A DNA stretch of 64,000 nt from Knufia peltigerae (Eukaryota; Ascomycota; Eurotiomycetes; Chaetothyriales; Trichomeriaceae). The notes beneath the pieces were generated by a model. It was not told where the DNA came from. It worked only from the letters and a program-made list of their open reading frames with translations, and made no database searches. Each line of letters begins with the position of its first letter. Positions within the stretch are counted from its first letter, which is position 1. The stretch spans positions 62,001 through 126,000 of the forward strand of contig JAPDRN010000017.1 of NCBI GenBank assembly GCA_030247855.1, in the 5' to 3' direction. The position numbers and the translations under genes were made by a program. Of the stretch, positions 20,706 to 30,567 are shown one piece after another.

Positions 20706-22519
20706 ATGACCATGTCCGAACCAAAGACCGGAGAATTACATGTCGAGAATCCAGTCGAAGCGACTCGGAATGATGTCGATACCGATGTCGAACTCGATGC
20801 CATCAGCAAGCCGACCGCTGGTAGTGGTCTCGACGCGATTCATGAGGTAGGAGTTTCATATCCACTCAATCAATACACAATTTCCGGTGCTGATGTACGG
20901 TCTGACAGGACTTGGCTGTTGGATACAAAGAGTATCGAGAGGCTCTAGAAGTCGAGGTCAGCCAGCGTGATGTGAGTACCTCCCCTTCGGCAATGCGGTT
21001 TGGCGTCCAACTCACACTCAAAGTAGGACCGTCGACTCCGATGGAAGATCGACCTCGTCATCCTCCCCATCTTCCTTTTCACCCAAATGCTCCAATTCAT
21101 GGACAAGACGGCACTCAACTACGCCAACCTGTTCGGGTATCAGAAAGCGTTGGGCCTCAAGGGAACCCAGTTCAATTATCTTTCTGCCATGGTCTACGCC
21201 GGATATTTCTTCGGACAGTACCCCTGCGGTTGGTTGATCGGTCGATACCCAGCACAGCGAGTCATGGCCATCTCGTGTCTGATGTGGGGGTTGATGGTCC
21301 TCATCCTCACACAATGTCGATCGTACTCTTCGGCCATGGCGGTTCGCTTCTTCATGGGCATCTTCGAAGCCGCCGTCACCCCTGGTCTCACGCTGATGAC
21401 TGGGTTTTGGTACAAGAGAAAGGAGATCCCTCTCCGACAGTGCATCTGGTACAGTGCGCTCGGATTCGGAGGCATCGCAGGTAGTTATATTTCATTTGGG
21501 GTGTCGAAACTTCCAGGGGACCTCACCCCCGAACGTTGGGAACTGATCTTTTACATCCTCGGCGGCGCCACCATGCTGTGGTCTTTTGTCTTGTGGTTTG
21601 TGCTTCCGGACACACCCTCCAACGCCCGATGGCTCAGTCCGCACGAACGGGTCGTCGCCGTGAAACGAGTCGCGGGCAATCAACTCGGCATCAAGAACAA
21701 GTCATTCAACAAACAACAAGCAATACTGGCATTTTACGACCCGAAATCGATTTTGGTCTTTATCGCCGTTTTTGCCGCTGCCATACCGAACGGTGTGGTC
21801 AACTCCTTCTCCACCATCATCATCAAAGACCTGGGCTTCTCGACCACAAAGACCACGGAGTTGAAATCGGTCGGGGACGCCGTACAAGTCGTTGCGCTTT
21901 TGATAGGGGGGACCATCACCCTGACGGTACCAAACTCTCGCCTACTGACCGCCACGGCCGCCAACATCCTCTGCACCGTGGCCGCTGCACTCATGGCCTA
22001 CCTCCCTCGTCACAACACCTGGGGTCGACTGGTTTGTTTTTGGCTGGTCAACGCTCAATCCGTCGGCTTCACCATTTCCCTCGTCACCATAAACAGCAAC
22101 ATGGCAGGCTACACGCATCGAAGTTTCGCCAGCGCATTGACCTTTACGGCCTACTGTTGGGGCAACTTTGCTGGGCCATTCGTGGTCGAGCCAAGTCAAG
22201 CACCTGAGTACCGTGGCGCCACCATCGGATTACTTGTTGGGTACGCCATTAAATTCGGATGTCATTTACTCTTACTCGGTGAGTCCACGTACCTACTGCT
22301 TGTTTATACCGACCACCTTTGGCCCCCCCCTGGTTCAGAGCCTTCATGTGTCAAGAGATAGCTGTGACTGACGACATTGTTTGACTTGTAGCTTACATGT
22401 TCTTGAGCAACAAACGTCGTGATCAGAAGTACGGTATGGCCGACAAGGCAGCGAGTAATGAGGCAGGTATGCAAGACAAGACTGAATACGAGAACAAGAA
22501 TTTCAGATATGTCTTGTGA
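20706..22519 (+). CDS. MFS transporter, Dal5/allantoate permease type
   Basis: Predicted plasma-membrane importer of the anion:cation symporter family (Dal5, Tna1 relatives), which carry organic anions such as ureidosuccinate, nicotinate or aromatic acids. Exons 20706-20846, 20909-20971, 21027-22278 and 22392-22519 give 527 residues. There are about 12 hydrophobic segments. Characteristic parts are RRLRWKIDLVILPIFLFTQM before helix 1, LQFMDKTALNYANLFGYQ, FFGQYPCGWLIGRYPAQR and FMGIFEAAVTPGLTLMTGFW. The central loop contains PDTPSNARWLSPHER. An ATG two codons downstream (20712) is an alternative start. It shares an intergenic region with the dienelactone hydrolase, suggesting that one brings in what the other cleaves (inference). 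Confidence 0.93.
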
Positions 22520-23170
22520 TTTTGACTTGCGACATATGACGGAGATGTTAGACACCGATAAACCAAATTTTGGATTGAACAATGAAAACTCGTCGACGTG
22601 ACAAGCGAGTCTGCCTGTCTAGTATAGATAGATAGGGCATGAGCAGCGTATCTTCGATGACAAGCCATGGAGTCGTGTGACACGCTGCTCCGCAGTCTCA
22701 TCCCAAAATTACCGAATGCGGCGTTTCCCAAATCCCTGTCCGTACGTCGCCACCCCCAACTTCCTGCAGTAACGCCGTGACACCGACACCTCATCTGATG
22801 GGGACCTATCCTAGGTATGCTTATGTCAAGAAAAAAAACCCACCGGGTCAAAAGAACCCGACACTCAACGCCGAAGGGGTTTCATGCGGGGGAAGAAGGT
22901 CAACAACGAGACAGAAATGGGATCATGGATGCTGACTGGGGTTACATGTAATAGGACAGTTATTTCAACTTTCTCTCCTCTAGACCCGACAGGAAACTCT
23001 CGGTTCATTTGAAAGTCTCTAGAGTACAAGTTTTACCTCGTTGACGGAATTCATAAGTCTGAATACCGTGGAGGACCTACCCACTACTTGTACACAGATA
23101 CACACCACGCCAGTCAAGAAGAGATCAAACATACATACCTACTACCTTAAGCGATACCAAAACATCAACC
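22520..23170. other. Intergenic, promoter side of the SDR gene
   Basis: No gene seen. It probably contains the terminator of the Dal5-like gene and the promoter of the SDR gene. There is an A-run at 22831-22839. Confidence 0.4.
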
Positions 23171-24284
23171 ATGACTTCATCAGCACCACCTAGAGCGTTC
23201 AACTTTGATGGACAAGTGGCTATCGTGACCGGTGCAGGTTCAAGACTTTCAGGTAAGATACCTATTTCATAACTTCTAGTACCTGTCCAACACCCATCAC
23301 AGACATCATCAATGCTTAGTTTGACAATACTGACGCACACATCTCTCTTTTTTATGTTGTCAAGGTGAAATTGGAAATGGTAGAGCATCTGCAATATTAC
23401 TGGCAAGACAGGGTGCCAAAGTGGCTCTACTAGATCGGAACGTGGAATGGGCGAAAGAGACCAAACGTATGATCGATACCGAAGAGGGAACCTCCGAAGT
23501 CATCGAGGTCGATGTGACGAGTGAACAATCATGCAAGGACGCCGTGGCCAAGACGGTCGACCTTTTCGGGGCCGTCAACATTCTCGTCAACATCGTGGGG
23601 GTAGGTGGTGCCATGGGTGACGCCACCAGCGTCGACCTGGACGCTTGGGATCGTGACATGAGGATCAACGTGACCAGTATGGTTTTGATGGCCAGGGCGG
23701 CCATCCCGGAGATGCGACGGACCGAAAAGGGTGGTGCCATTGTCAACATGTCTTCGGTTTCGGGATTGTTGGGAGGAAACCCGAGCCTACTGTATCCAAC
23801 GACAAAGGGAGCGATAATCCAATTGACCCGCGCAATGGCCGCCCAACACGGCCCGGAAAACATCAGGGTCAATTGTGTCTGCCCCGGCATGGTCTACACT
23901 CCCATGGTGCGGGTCAGGGGGATGACGGACGAAATGAGACAGGCCAGGATCAATCAGAACCTGCTAAAGTCGGAAGGCACAGGTTGGGACGTGGGATACG
24001 GTGAGGATATGAACTCCTTTTCTTTTTTTCTTGTTTCTTATTTCGGTCCTCGAACGCGAAAGAGCCATTTGCTGACATCATTCTACCAATTTTTCTTCTT
24101 CTTCTTAGCCGTTTTGTTCTTGTGTAGCAAAGAGGCGAGGTGGATCACAGGTCTCATAATGCCGGTCGACGCCGGTACCACGGCAGGGAGAGCTGATAGA
24201 CCGGCCCTCAAGGCCGACTATTTGGCGGAAGAAATGACGGGGATCCCAAACCAGGCGAACCAAAACAACAACAACTCATCCTAG
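23171..24284 (+). CDS. Short-chain dehydrogenase/reductase
   Basis: Classical-type SDR oxidoreductase, NAD(P)-dependent, cytosolic. Exons 23171-23252, 23365-24000 and 24109-24284 give 297 residues. The Rossmann glycine loop is extended: TGAGSRLSGEIGNG (about 20-33) instead of TGxxxGIG. This form occurs in a fungal SDR subfamily and is rebuilt exactly by the first splice join. The catalytic set is Asn129, Ser158, Tyr171 and Lys175 (YPTTK). The usual NNAG structural motif is replaced by NIVG (103-106). Asp51 after strand beta2 (LLDRN) suggests NAD(H) preference. The second intron stays open in frame, so reading through it would give a slightly longer protein, but its GTGAGG..TTCTTAG ends and T-rich body mark it as an intron. 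It lies inside the candidate catabolic cluster, tail to tail with an amidohydrolase. Confidence 0.92.
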
Positions 24285-24457
24285 ATGACTTTGTTCCTGT
24301 AGCAAAAAACAAGAAGAGAAAGGAGAAGAGCACGATCGAGACTCCTTGGCCGCACAAGCAATGGTAGAAGGAAATGTATTGGCGGCAATGGCCACAAGGA
24401 CTGAAACATGACCGTGCCTATACCTGTCAACTTGTGAGAATGTGTCATCGTGCCTGG

Positions 24458-26171
24458 CTATTCCACCACTACGGACGGGTCGACATTCAGAAACTGCATG
24501 ACGCTCTTTCTCATCTGATTCTCGTCGACCGAATGGATCCGGCTTTTCATCACCCTGCTCTTCTCGATCAACTTGGCTGAGATGTCAGCCCAGGTCAAGG
24601 TCTCGTTCGCTCCCTCGCGCCACTTCTGGTCTCCTTGAGCAGTTTGCACATTTTTGAGTCTCCCATTTTCCTTGCGGATGATCCCATCCACCATGACCAG
24701 CTCCACGTCCGCGGGGCTGCTCAGCGTCACGATCGCGGTGACGGGATTCGTCTGCGCGCCGCCGTACATCGCAGGCGTGGTTCCGTCGTAGACCACAATA
24801 TCTGCCGCCATACCGGCCTTGAGCTGGCCGATTTGGTCGGCCATACCTAGCGCCCTGGCACCTTTGACCGTAGCCAGGTTGAACGCGTCCTCCACACTGC
24901 GGTTGAGTTTAGCGGGGGACTTCCAGCTCTCGACGAGCGAGTCGTTGAATTGCGCACGCGCATCTTGTAGTAGAATACGCAGCTCCGAGGCGAGGGATGA
25001 GCCACAGATTGCGTGGCTGTCTGCGCCGACCGAAGCGTGCGAGAAGAAGTCCTCTGTCGGGTGATACAGAGCTGTCGGGTGGCCCATCACCATCTGCATT
25101 GCTGAAGATGGCGCAGAGGATATGTACATGTTGTGTTTTTGGAGGAGCGAGGCATCGCCGGGCATGGGGTTAGTCGCATGGGACACTACCCAGTGTGTGT
25201 CAGGATCGACGATTCCGTACTCGTCGAAAAGGGCCAGTCTCGAATTCTTAGCTATGAAAGAAGTTAGCGTGACTGGCCAGACGTTACACCTTTAGAGGAA
25301 AATAGAAAGAGATGGTAGGCCTGCCTCCTGCTGGGCTTCGGAAATAGTGTGTTGTCACATGCTTGATTCCAAAAGACTTGATCCGTTTGAACACGTCCAC
25401 TGTCGTCGCCCGGTCGAAACGAAACTCGTCCAGCCCAAATCCGATCTGGATACGCCCGTCTCCATAGGGTGCATTCTGAGCCAGGGCTTGGATTTTATCC
25501 ATGATCCAATCACAGAATATGTCGCCGTCAACCTCGAGGGGGTCATGTTTCCGCAATCGCGAGCTGGGACAGAAGCAAAACACCGCGCGTAAGCCAGTAG
25601 CCTCGAGCGCAGCAATTGCCGCATCGGCTGATCCCAAGTTAGACTCGACTTGATCCTCCCCTATTTGTGGCAATTGATTGACTTACAATGCTCAGTTGAG
25701 TAGTGAAAGTGTGCGTGATCCATGACGGTGGTAGTGCCCGCATCGATGCCCTCCAGCGCGCCAGCCAACTCAGCCCAGAAGATGTCGTTCGGCTGATGGT
25801 GCACGTTGTCGAACAATCCTGACAAGCCACACGTAAGCATGTGTCGTGGGATTTTCCCAACGAGATCCCGACTGAAATCGCCCCAACCTACCTAGACATA
25901 AATATTCGAGAATGGTGAACTCGCTCCAGAGCGACTTGCACAATGACTGCCACAAATGCTGGTGAGTGCTGATGAAGCCAGGACTCACAATCTTATTCTT
26001 GCAGTCCACCACCTTGACATCAGAGCCGGTCGGAAGTTGAATGCTAGGTGATATCTCTTTGATGCTCTTCCCCTCTACCAGGAGATCGCTCTCGATGGGA
26101 ATGACATGATCATCATCGTCGTGGGTCAGGACTGTGCCACCGCGAAACAGAACCCTGATCGGTGCGGCCAT
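24458..26171 (-). CDS. Metal-dependent amidohydrolase (deaminase/chlorohydrolase type)
   Basis: Amidohydrolase-superfamily enzyme of the cytosine/guanine deaminase and TrzN/AtzA-like branch; it hydrolyses C-N or similar bonds on N-heterocycles or related compounds. Preferred exons 26171-25892, 25818-25687, 25627-25325 and 25251-24458 give 502 residues. The metal site shows HxH in PGFISTHQHLW (70-72), then a His-rich DHAHFHYSTEH, HVTTHYF, SHATNP and GADSHAI. The C-terminal beta-sandwich returns in MAADIVVYDG. The third intron needs a GC donor (GCAGGC at 25324-25319) with acceptor CATAG. The alternative is a GT donor at 25289 with a shifted acceptor at 25247, which adds about 12 low-similarity residues. 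The gene is part of the candidate catabolic cluster. Substrate unknown. Confidence 0.88.
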
Positions 26172-27273
26172 CGCACAAACCGAACAGTTGAACCAATTGG
26201 TGTGGATCCTTCGGATGCTAGAGCACTCCCAAGAATTCGTAGAGATTCTGAATTTGCTCTGACGCGTCCCAGATTGTGACACGAATTTATTGCTTTTTGA
26301 TGCCAACGAGTTGCGGTGCATTTCCGTGCACGGTGAAGGAGAGCCGACCCCCCGCCTGAAGCATTTTTGATGTATTCTTTGTCATGTCGTCCCTTTGTGG
26401 GGGCGATCGAACGCAAACCCATTCAGAGCAAGTGGATCTCATCGAATGCAACACTGCCGGCACGATCGATGGCTCCGCATGTGAGCGGTCGGGCACCGCA
26501 ACAGAGTCGGATATCATGGCAAACCGACTGAGGAATTCGGATCATGAAGTCAAGGCATCTCCCATAATCTCCAATTGGTGGTTCGCATCCAGGAACGGGG
26601 CGGAGAGATGGCACTGGTAAAATAGTATGATCCAATAGGAAAACACGCAAACTCTCCGGTGACTTGCTTCTAGCCTTGCCCATCGAGCGACGAGTTCGCC
26701 ATCTGGGACATCGTCAGCACGATCGGGCATGATCATTCCTGGCAGTTCATATTCATATCGACATTTCGCCGATCTCAATGGCCGCCACAGCTTTGGTTTG
26801 TTAAGTATGGGGTGTAGACTATTATCGCGGTATGTAAATTCTGGACTGTTTCTTTCACAACCACTTTCGTACAACCGAATGGGTGCGCAAGAACCTTCTT
26901 CGAACTTTCCTTGAAGCCAGTTGCTAGGTCTGCCAGAGATAAAGGCTGGCAAATACTCCAAGGTGCTCCGAAATCGGTCATACGAAAGCCGGAGGGATGC
27001 CCTGAGACATGTACATCTTACTAGGAGAGGAACATGGTCTACTTAGACGGGAACCGGGACAGGTAACGGGCAGTCAGGATTCTGTGGAACGATGTCTGAA
27101 TGACGAATCTCGTATTGTTCGACGATTGTCTACCCTGAAGGCGGATATCTGACTCTATATGGTCGCCTGGGTTGCCCAAGATCCTCAATACCTGCGAGTC
27201 CTTCCCCTTGAAAAGTGGGAATATCCGGGTATCCTATGGAGGTCTTGTAGAGTGTTCTGCGGTGCACCTGTAC
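26172..27273. other. Intergenic, possible decayed reading frame
   Basis: No intact gene. On the minus strand an open frame (26961-26542) contains RWARLEASHRRV and a following hydrophobic helix, which faintly resembles the middle-homology region of fungal transcription factors. It has no start, DNA-binding domain or splice partners. I therefore treat the stretch as promoter of the amidohydrolase plus possible relic. Confidence 0.3.
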
Positions 27274-28893
27274 CTAAACATGGTTGCGTTCGGGGGTTTC
27301 ATTGACATTCTCGATCAAAGTGATGACTTTCTGATCGCTTTCTTGGAGTTCCACCGCCTTATCGTCAAGGTGAGAATGGCCCACACGGGTCTTCCAAGCG
27401 GCACTGGCTCCCTTCTGGAACAGCTCCTCAACTTCCTCCAAGGTCTTCTGGCCAGTTTCGGGATACTGCAGAAACATGTGAATGGCGGCTGTGAAGCACA
27501 GGACTCCAAACACGATAAAGGTTTTCCAGCTGATGTTGGCAAACGCTGGGGGCACAAACAGCCCCAGCGCAAAGTTGCAGGCCCAGTTGCACACAACCGC
27601 GACCGACATGCCGACAGAGCGTGTTTCGAGGGACCACACTTCGGCAGAATAGACCCAGGGCACGGGTGCGAGTGTCAAACCGTACAGCAACATGTTGATG
27701 TAGGAGAAAGCGATGACGGTGTGACTGGCTGCGCCTGTCACCGAGACCCTGACGTTCAGATTGCCATTCAGTCCGTCAGGAAGATAGGTTCCGTACTGAC
27801 CGAGGACACCACCGACGACAAATTGACAGGTGCCCATGCCTAGAGCTCCAAGAACCAAAAGAGGCCGGCGCCCGATCTTGTCCACGACGACGTAGGCGAT
27901 GGCCGTGCCGACGATCAAAGCCGCATATTGCGCTCCCGAAGAGATCAAGTTGACATCTCCCGTCAAACCAGCCATCTGGAAGATGTAGACGACATAGTAG
28001 ATGAGCACATTCGCACCGGTGAGCTGCTGCCAGACCTGTACAGAGATACCGGCGAGGGTGCGGCGCCACATGCCGTTCTTGATGAACTTCTTCCAGCCAC
28101 GGAGGGCTTCGCGCTCAGCAGCCAGGGTCTGCGTGATCTCTTGCCACTCTGCGATCACCAAAAGGTCTTCGCGGTTGCCATTTGCCTGGATCTTGGCCAG
28201 GACGTCGTAGGCTTCCTCGAGACGCCCGACTTTGGCGAGCCACCTGGGTGATCGGGGCAGGAAAGGAAGACCAGCTATCAGCACCAGACATGGAAACAAC
28301 TGAAGGGCCCAGGCAAGCCGGAAGGACGTCGTTGCTCCCGCAATGTGAGAGGTGCCGTAGCCGATGAAGTACATGACCAGGACGCCGATCTCGATGGCAA
28401 ATTCTTGGAAGATGATCAGAGCTCCGCGAATGTCCTTCTTCGCAATCTCGGCCAGGTACACGGGCACTTGGGCAGAAGTGACTCCGACCGTGACACCGTT
28501 CAGGATGCGGCCGCCAATCAACATGCCTGTGGAGACGGTGGCCGCCTGGATGCTGGTGCCGAGTAGCCAGAAGAAACAGGAAACGAAGATGGTGTCCCGG
28601 CGGCCCCAACGATCCGATGCAGGACCGGCGAATGCAGCTCCAACCACCGAGCCTGCAGCCAGCGAGGAGCCAATGGCACCCTGGATCGCACCGTGCGGGT
28701 TGTCGAAATATTCGATGTATTGTCGAGTGCCGATAATGGCGGAAAGGGACGATACGTCAAATCCAATTCTACGCAGCGATTAGCAACCCATCATCAGCGA
28801 CGGCATGGTCGGGAGTTTGAAAACCCACAGCGCCCCTCCAAATGTGGCAACCACTGCCATGAAATAGGGGTTGTATGTCTTCGGGGCTTTCAT
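27274..28893 (-). CDS. MFS sugar-type transporter
   Basis: Predicted plasma-membrane proton symporter of the sugar porter family (hexose, inositol, quinate or lactose-type; substrate not readable). Exon 1 is 28893-28829 and exon 2 is 28768-27274, with a 60 bp intron (donor GTGGGT, branch GCTAATC); 519 residues. The join recreates GGALIGFDVSSLSAIIG, the signature of helix 1. Other hallmarks are DRWGRRDTIF, GRILNGVTVGVTSAQVPVYL, PRSPRWLAKVGR, QQLTGANVLIYYVVYIF, DKIGRRPLL and PETGQKTLEEVEELF. It lies between the amidohydrolase and a divergently transcribed SnoaL-like gene, so the cluster has a second carrier besides the Dal5-like one. Confidence 0.93.
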
Positions 28894-29583
28894 GGCGGCG
28901 CTTCTTGTACACGGATCGTCTGGAGGTTGGACGGTTCGGGGGGAAAGGCGTTAGGGCAACTACTTGCTTGTTCGGTTGCACTGAACGATCTACCATGGGT
29001 GCTCGAGGCGCTGCCGATGCCTTTTTATATTTCTCGGTGCCCAATTCTTCTTGACTCCAGATGTGTGCATGCTTCCCCTTCCCCGGTCTATACGCTCCAC
29101 GCGTATCTCGGCTTCGGAGGTCGAGGGCGTGGGGTTAACCAATAGGAAAACATGGACCGATGAGACCCGCACGACACGGCTTTCAAACATGCACCGAGGG
29201 GCAAAGGACAGCCTCCTCTGGCACACCATGACTGGGGCGAGTGGTATGGTTTCAGCCAGTTGGAAATCATGGTTTGGTAAAAGCACACTGCCAGTCACAG
29301 GTGGGCTGGTCTCGAAAACACGCGGGGATTCTTGGTTCGGAAGCGGGACTAACGTACCGAAGCTGATTCCTCAAGCTCGAACCATGACTGATGCGTCTGC
29401 ATGGCAAAGTCGTATAAAATGGCGTTGGCGGCGCGCATTCTCCTAACCATCGTACTCACTCGGTCTCACGGATCATAACACTTGTTCGTCAAAGACCTGG
29501 TCCTACTATTGCAACAAATTCACGCCGAACTGAAGGCAGTCTCCAAATCGTCACCGCCTGTGCAAAGCAGCTCGAAGTTGAAT
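28894..29583. promoter_or_regulatory. Shared intergenic region of divergent carrier and SnoaL-like genes
   Basis: A 690 bp region between the start of the sugar-type carrier (minus) and the chosen start of the SnoaL-like gene (plus). It must hold both promoters. A short TATAAAA-like element (TATAAAATGG) lies at about 29413. No operator recognised. Confidence 0.45.
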
Positions 29584-30382
29584 ATGCCGAACAAGTCAAT
29601 TACATATCGACCGACAGACGGCAGTCCCGTGCCAGCATTATCTATCTGCGATCACCCCCTCTGTTACCCGACGTTTCTGGCCAAACACCGGCAGAGACAT
29701 GGACTGAATCCGGCCTGCGAGCCTGCGAAACCGAATCAAGACGAGAGAAACGGTGTCCGTGGCGATTTGGAGGCCATACCATCCTCCTTAACAGTACAGA
29801 AATCCGAGCAAGACAAATTACTGTACATGTATGAGCGGCAGAAAGTTATCGACCTGTGCTCCTCATACGCGTACACTTTAGACTCCACCATGATGAACCT
29901 CGATATTGCCCACGATTGGGCCAACCTCTTCACCGAAGACTGCGTCGTGACCTACCCATTCGGGACGCATATCGGCAAAGAAGGACTGGCCAAGTTCGGC
30001 ATGATGGCGGAATCAAGGTTCACCCGGATGCTGGTGAGTCCCAGTGCGAGCCATCTGACACAGAAGTCTTGGCCCTCATAGGTAGACTTTGAAAGCTGAC
30101 ACCAACAAGCACATCGCCAGCAACTTCATCGTCGAATTCGAGTCGGATACTGTTGCTCATGCCCGATACACCTGCTTCGCAACCCACGGGCTGCACGAAT
30201 CGGACATTTCGAAGCATTTCATGGAGGCTGGATACTATTACTCGTCGTTCCGAAGGGTGTCTGCGGCCGATGGCTACGGTGCCTGGAGGTTCTCGCACCT
30301 CACCCTGGACATGGTGTGGACTCTCGGCGAGTCGCTGGGACTGAACGAACCGCAGAATGGATTAGCTGAGACTCGATATTAG
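29584..30382 (+). CDS. SnoaL-like (NTF2-fold) small enzyme
   Basis: SnoaL-like domain protein; this NTF2-type fold is used by dehydratases, isomerases and cyclases acting on small metabolites. Exons 29584-30033 and 30086-30382 give 248 residues. The domain begins near MYERQKVIDLCSSYAYTLDS (residue 82) and continues with LFTEDCVVTYPFGTHIGKEG, the typical strand-turn of the fold. Then comes HIASNFIVEF after the splice and GAWRFSHLTLDMVWT at the end. The first 80 residues are Pro/Lys-rich and not family-like, so translation may instead start at 29827. The acceptor at 30085 (GGTAG) rather than 30080 is needed to keep frame. It sits in the candidate cluster between a carrier and the regulator. Confidence 0.78.
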
Positions 30383-30567
30383 TGCTGCGTAAACATGGTT
30401 ATTGTTGCAGAATCTCACATTTCGCACTGTTCGAAGTGTCAAGTGTTGCGCATCTTGTAAAAATTTGAGGGTTTTACGAAATCTTGCAAAGCACATAGAC
30501 CAGATAATTTCGGAACTAGACCTCGACAGCTATAACTCGAAGCTAGTAATGGGAAAAGGGAACACTC

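Noticed and set aside
21536..22207. A 223-codon frame inside the Dal5-like carrier
   Set aside because: Shadow of the real frame; composition Arg/His/Gly-rich and no start context.
27172..27843. A 223-codon plus-strand frame opposite the sugar-type carrier
   Set aside because: Antisense to a well-supported transporter exon and without recognisable domains.
29051..29446. A 131-codon plus-strand frame upstream of the SnoaL-like gene
   Set aside because: It lies in the divergent promoter region, has no recognisable features and no splice join to the downstream exons.
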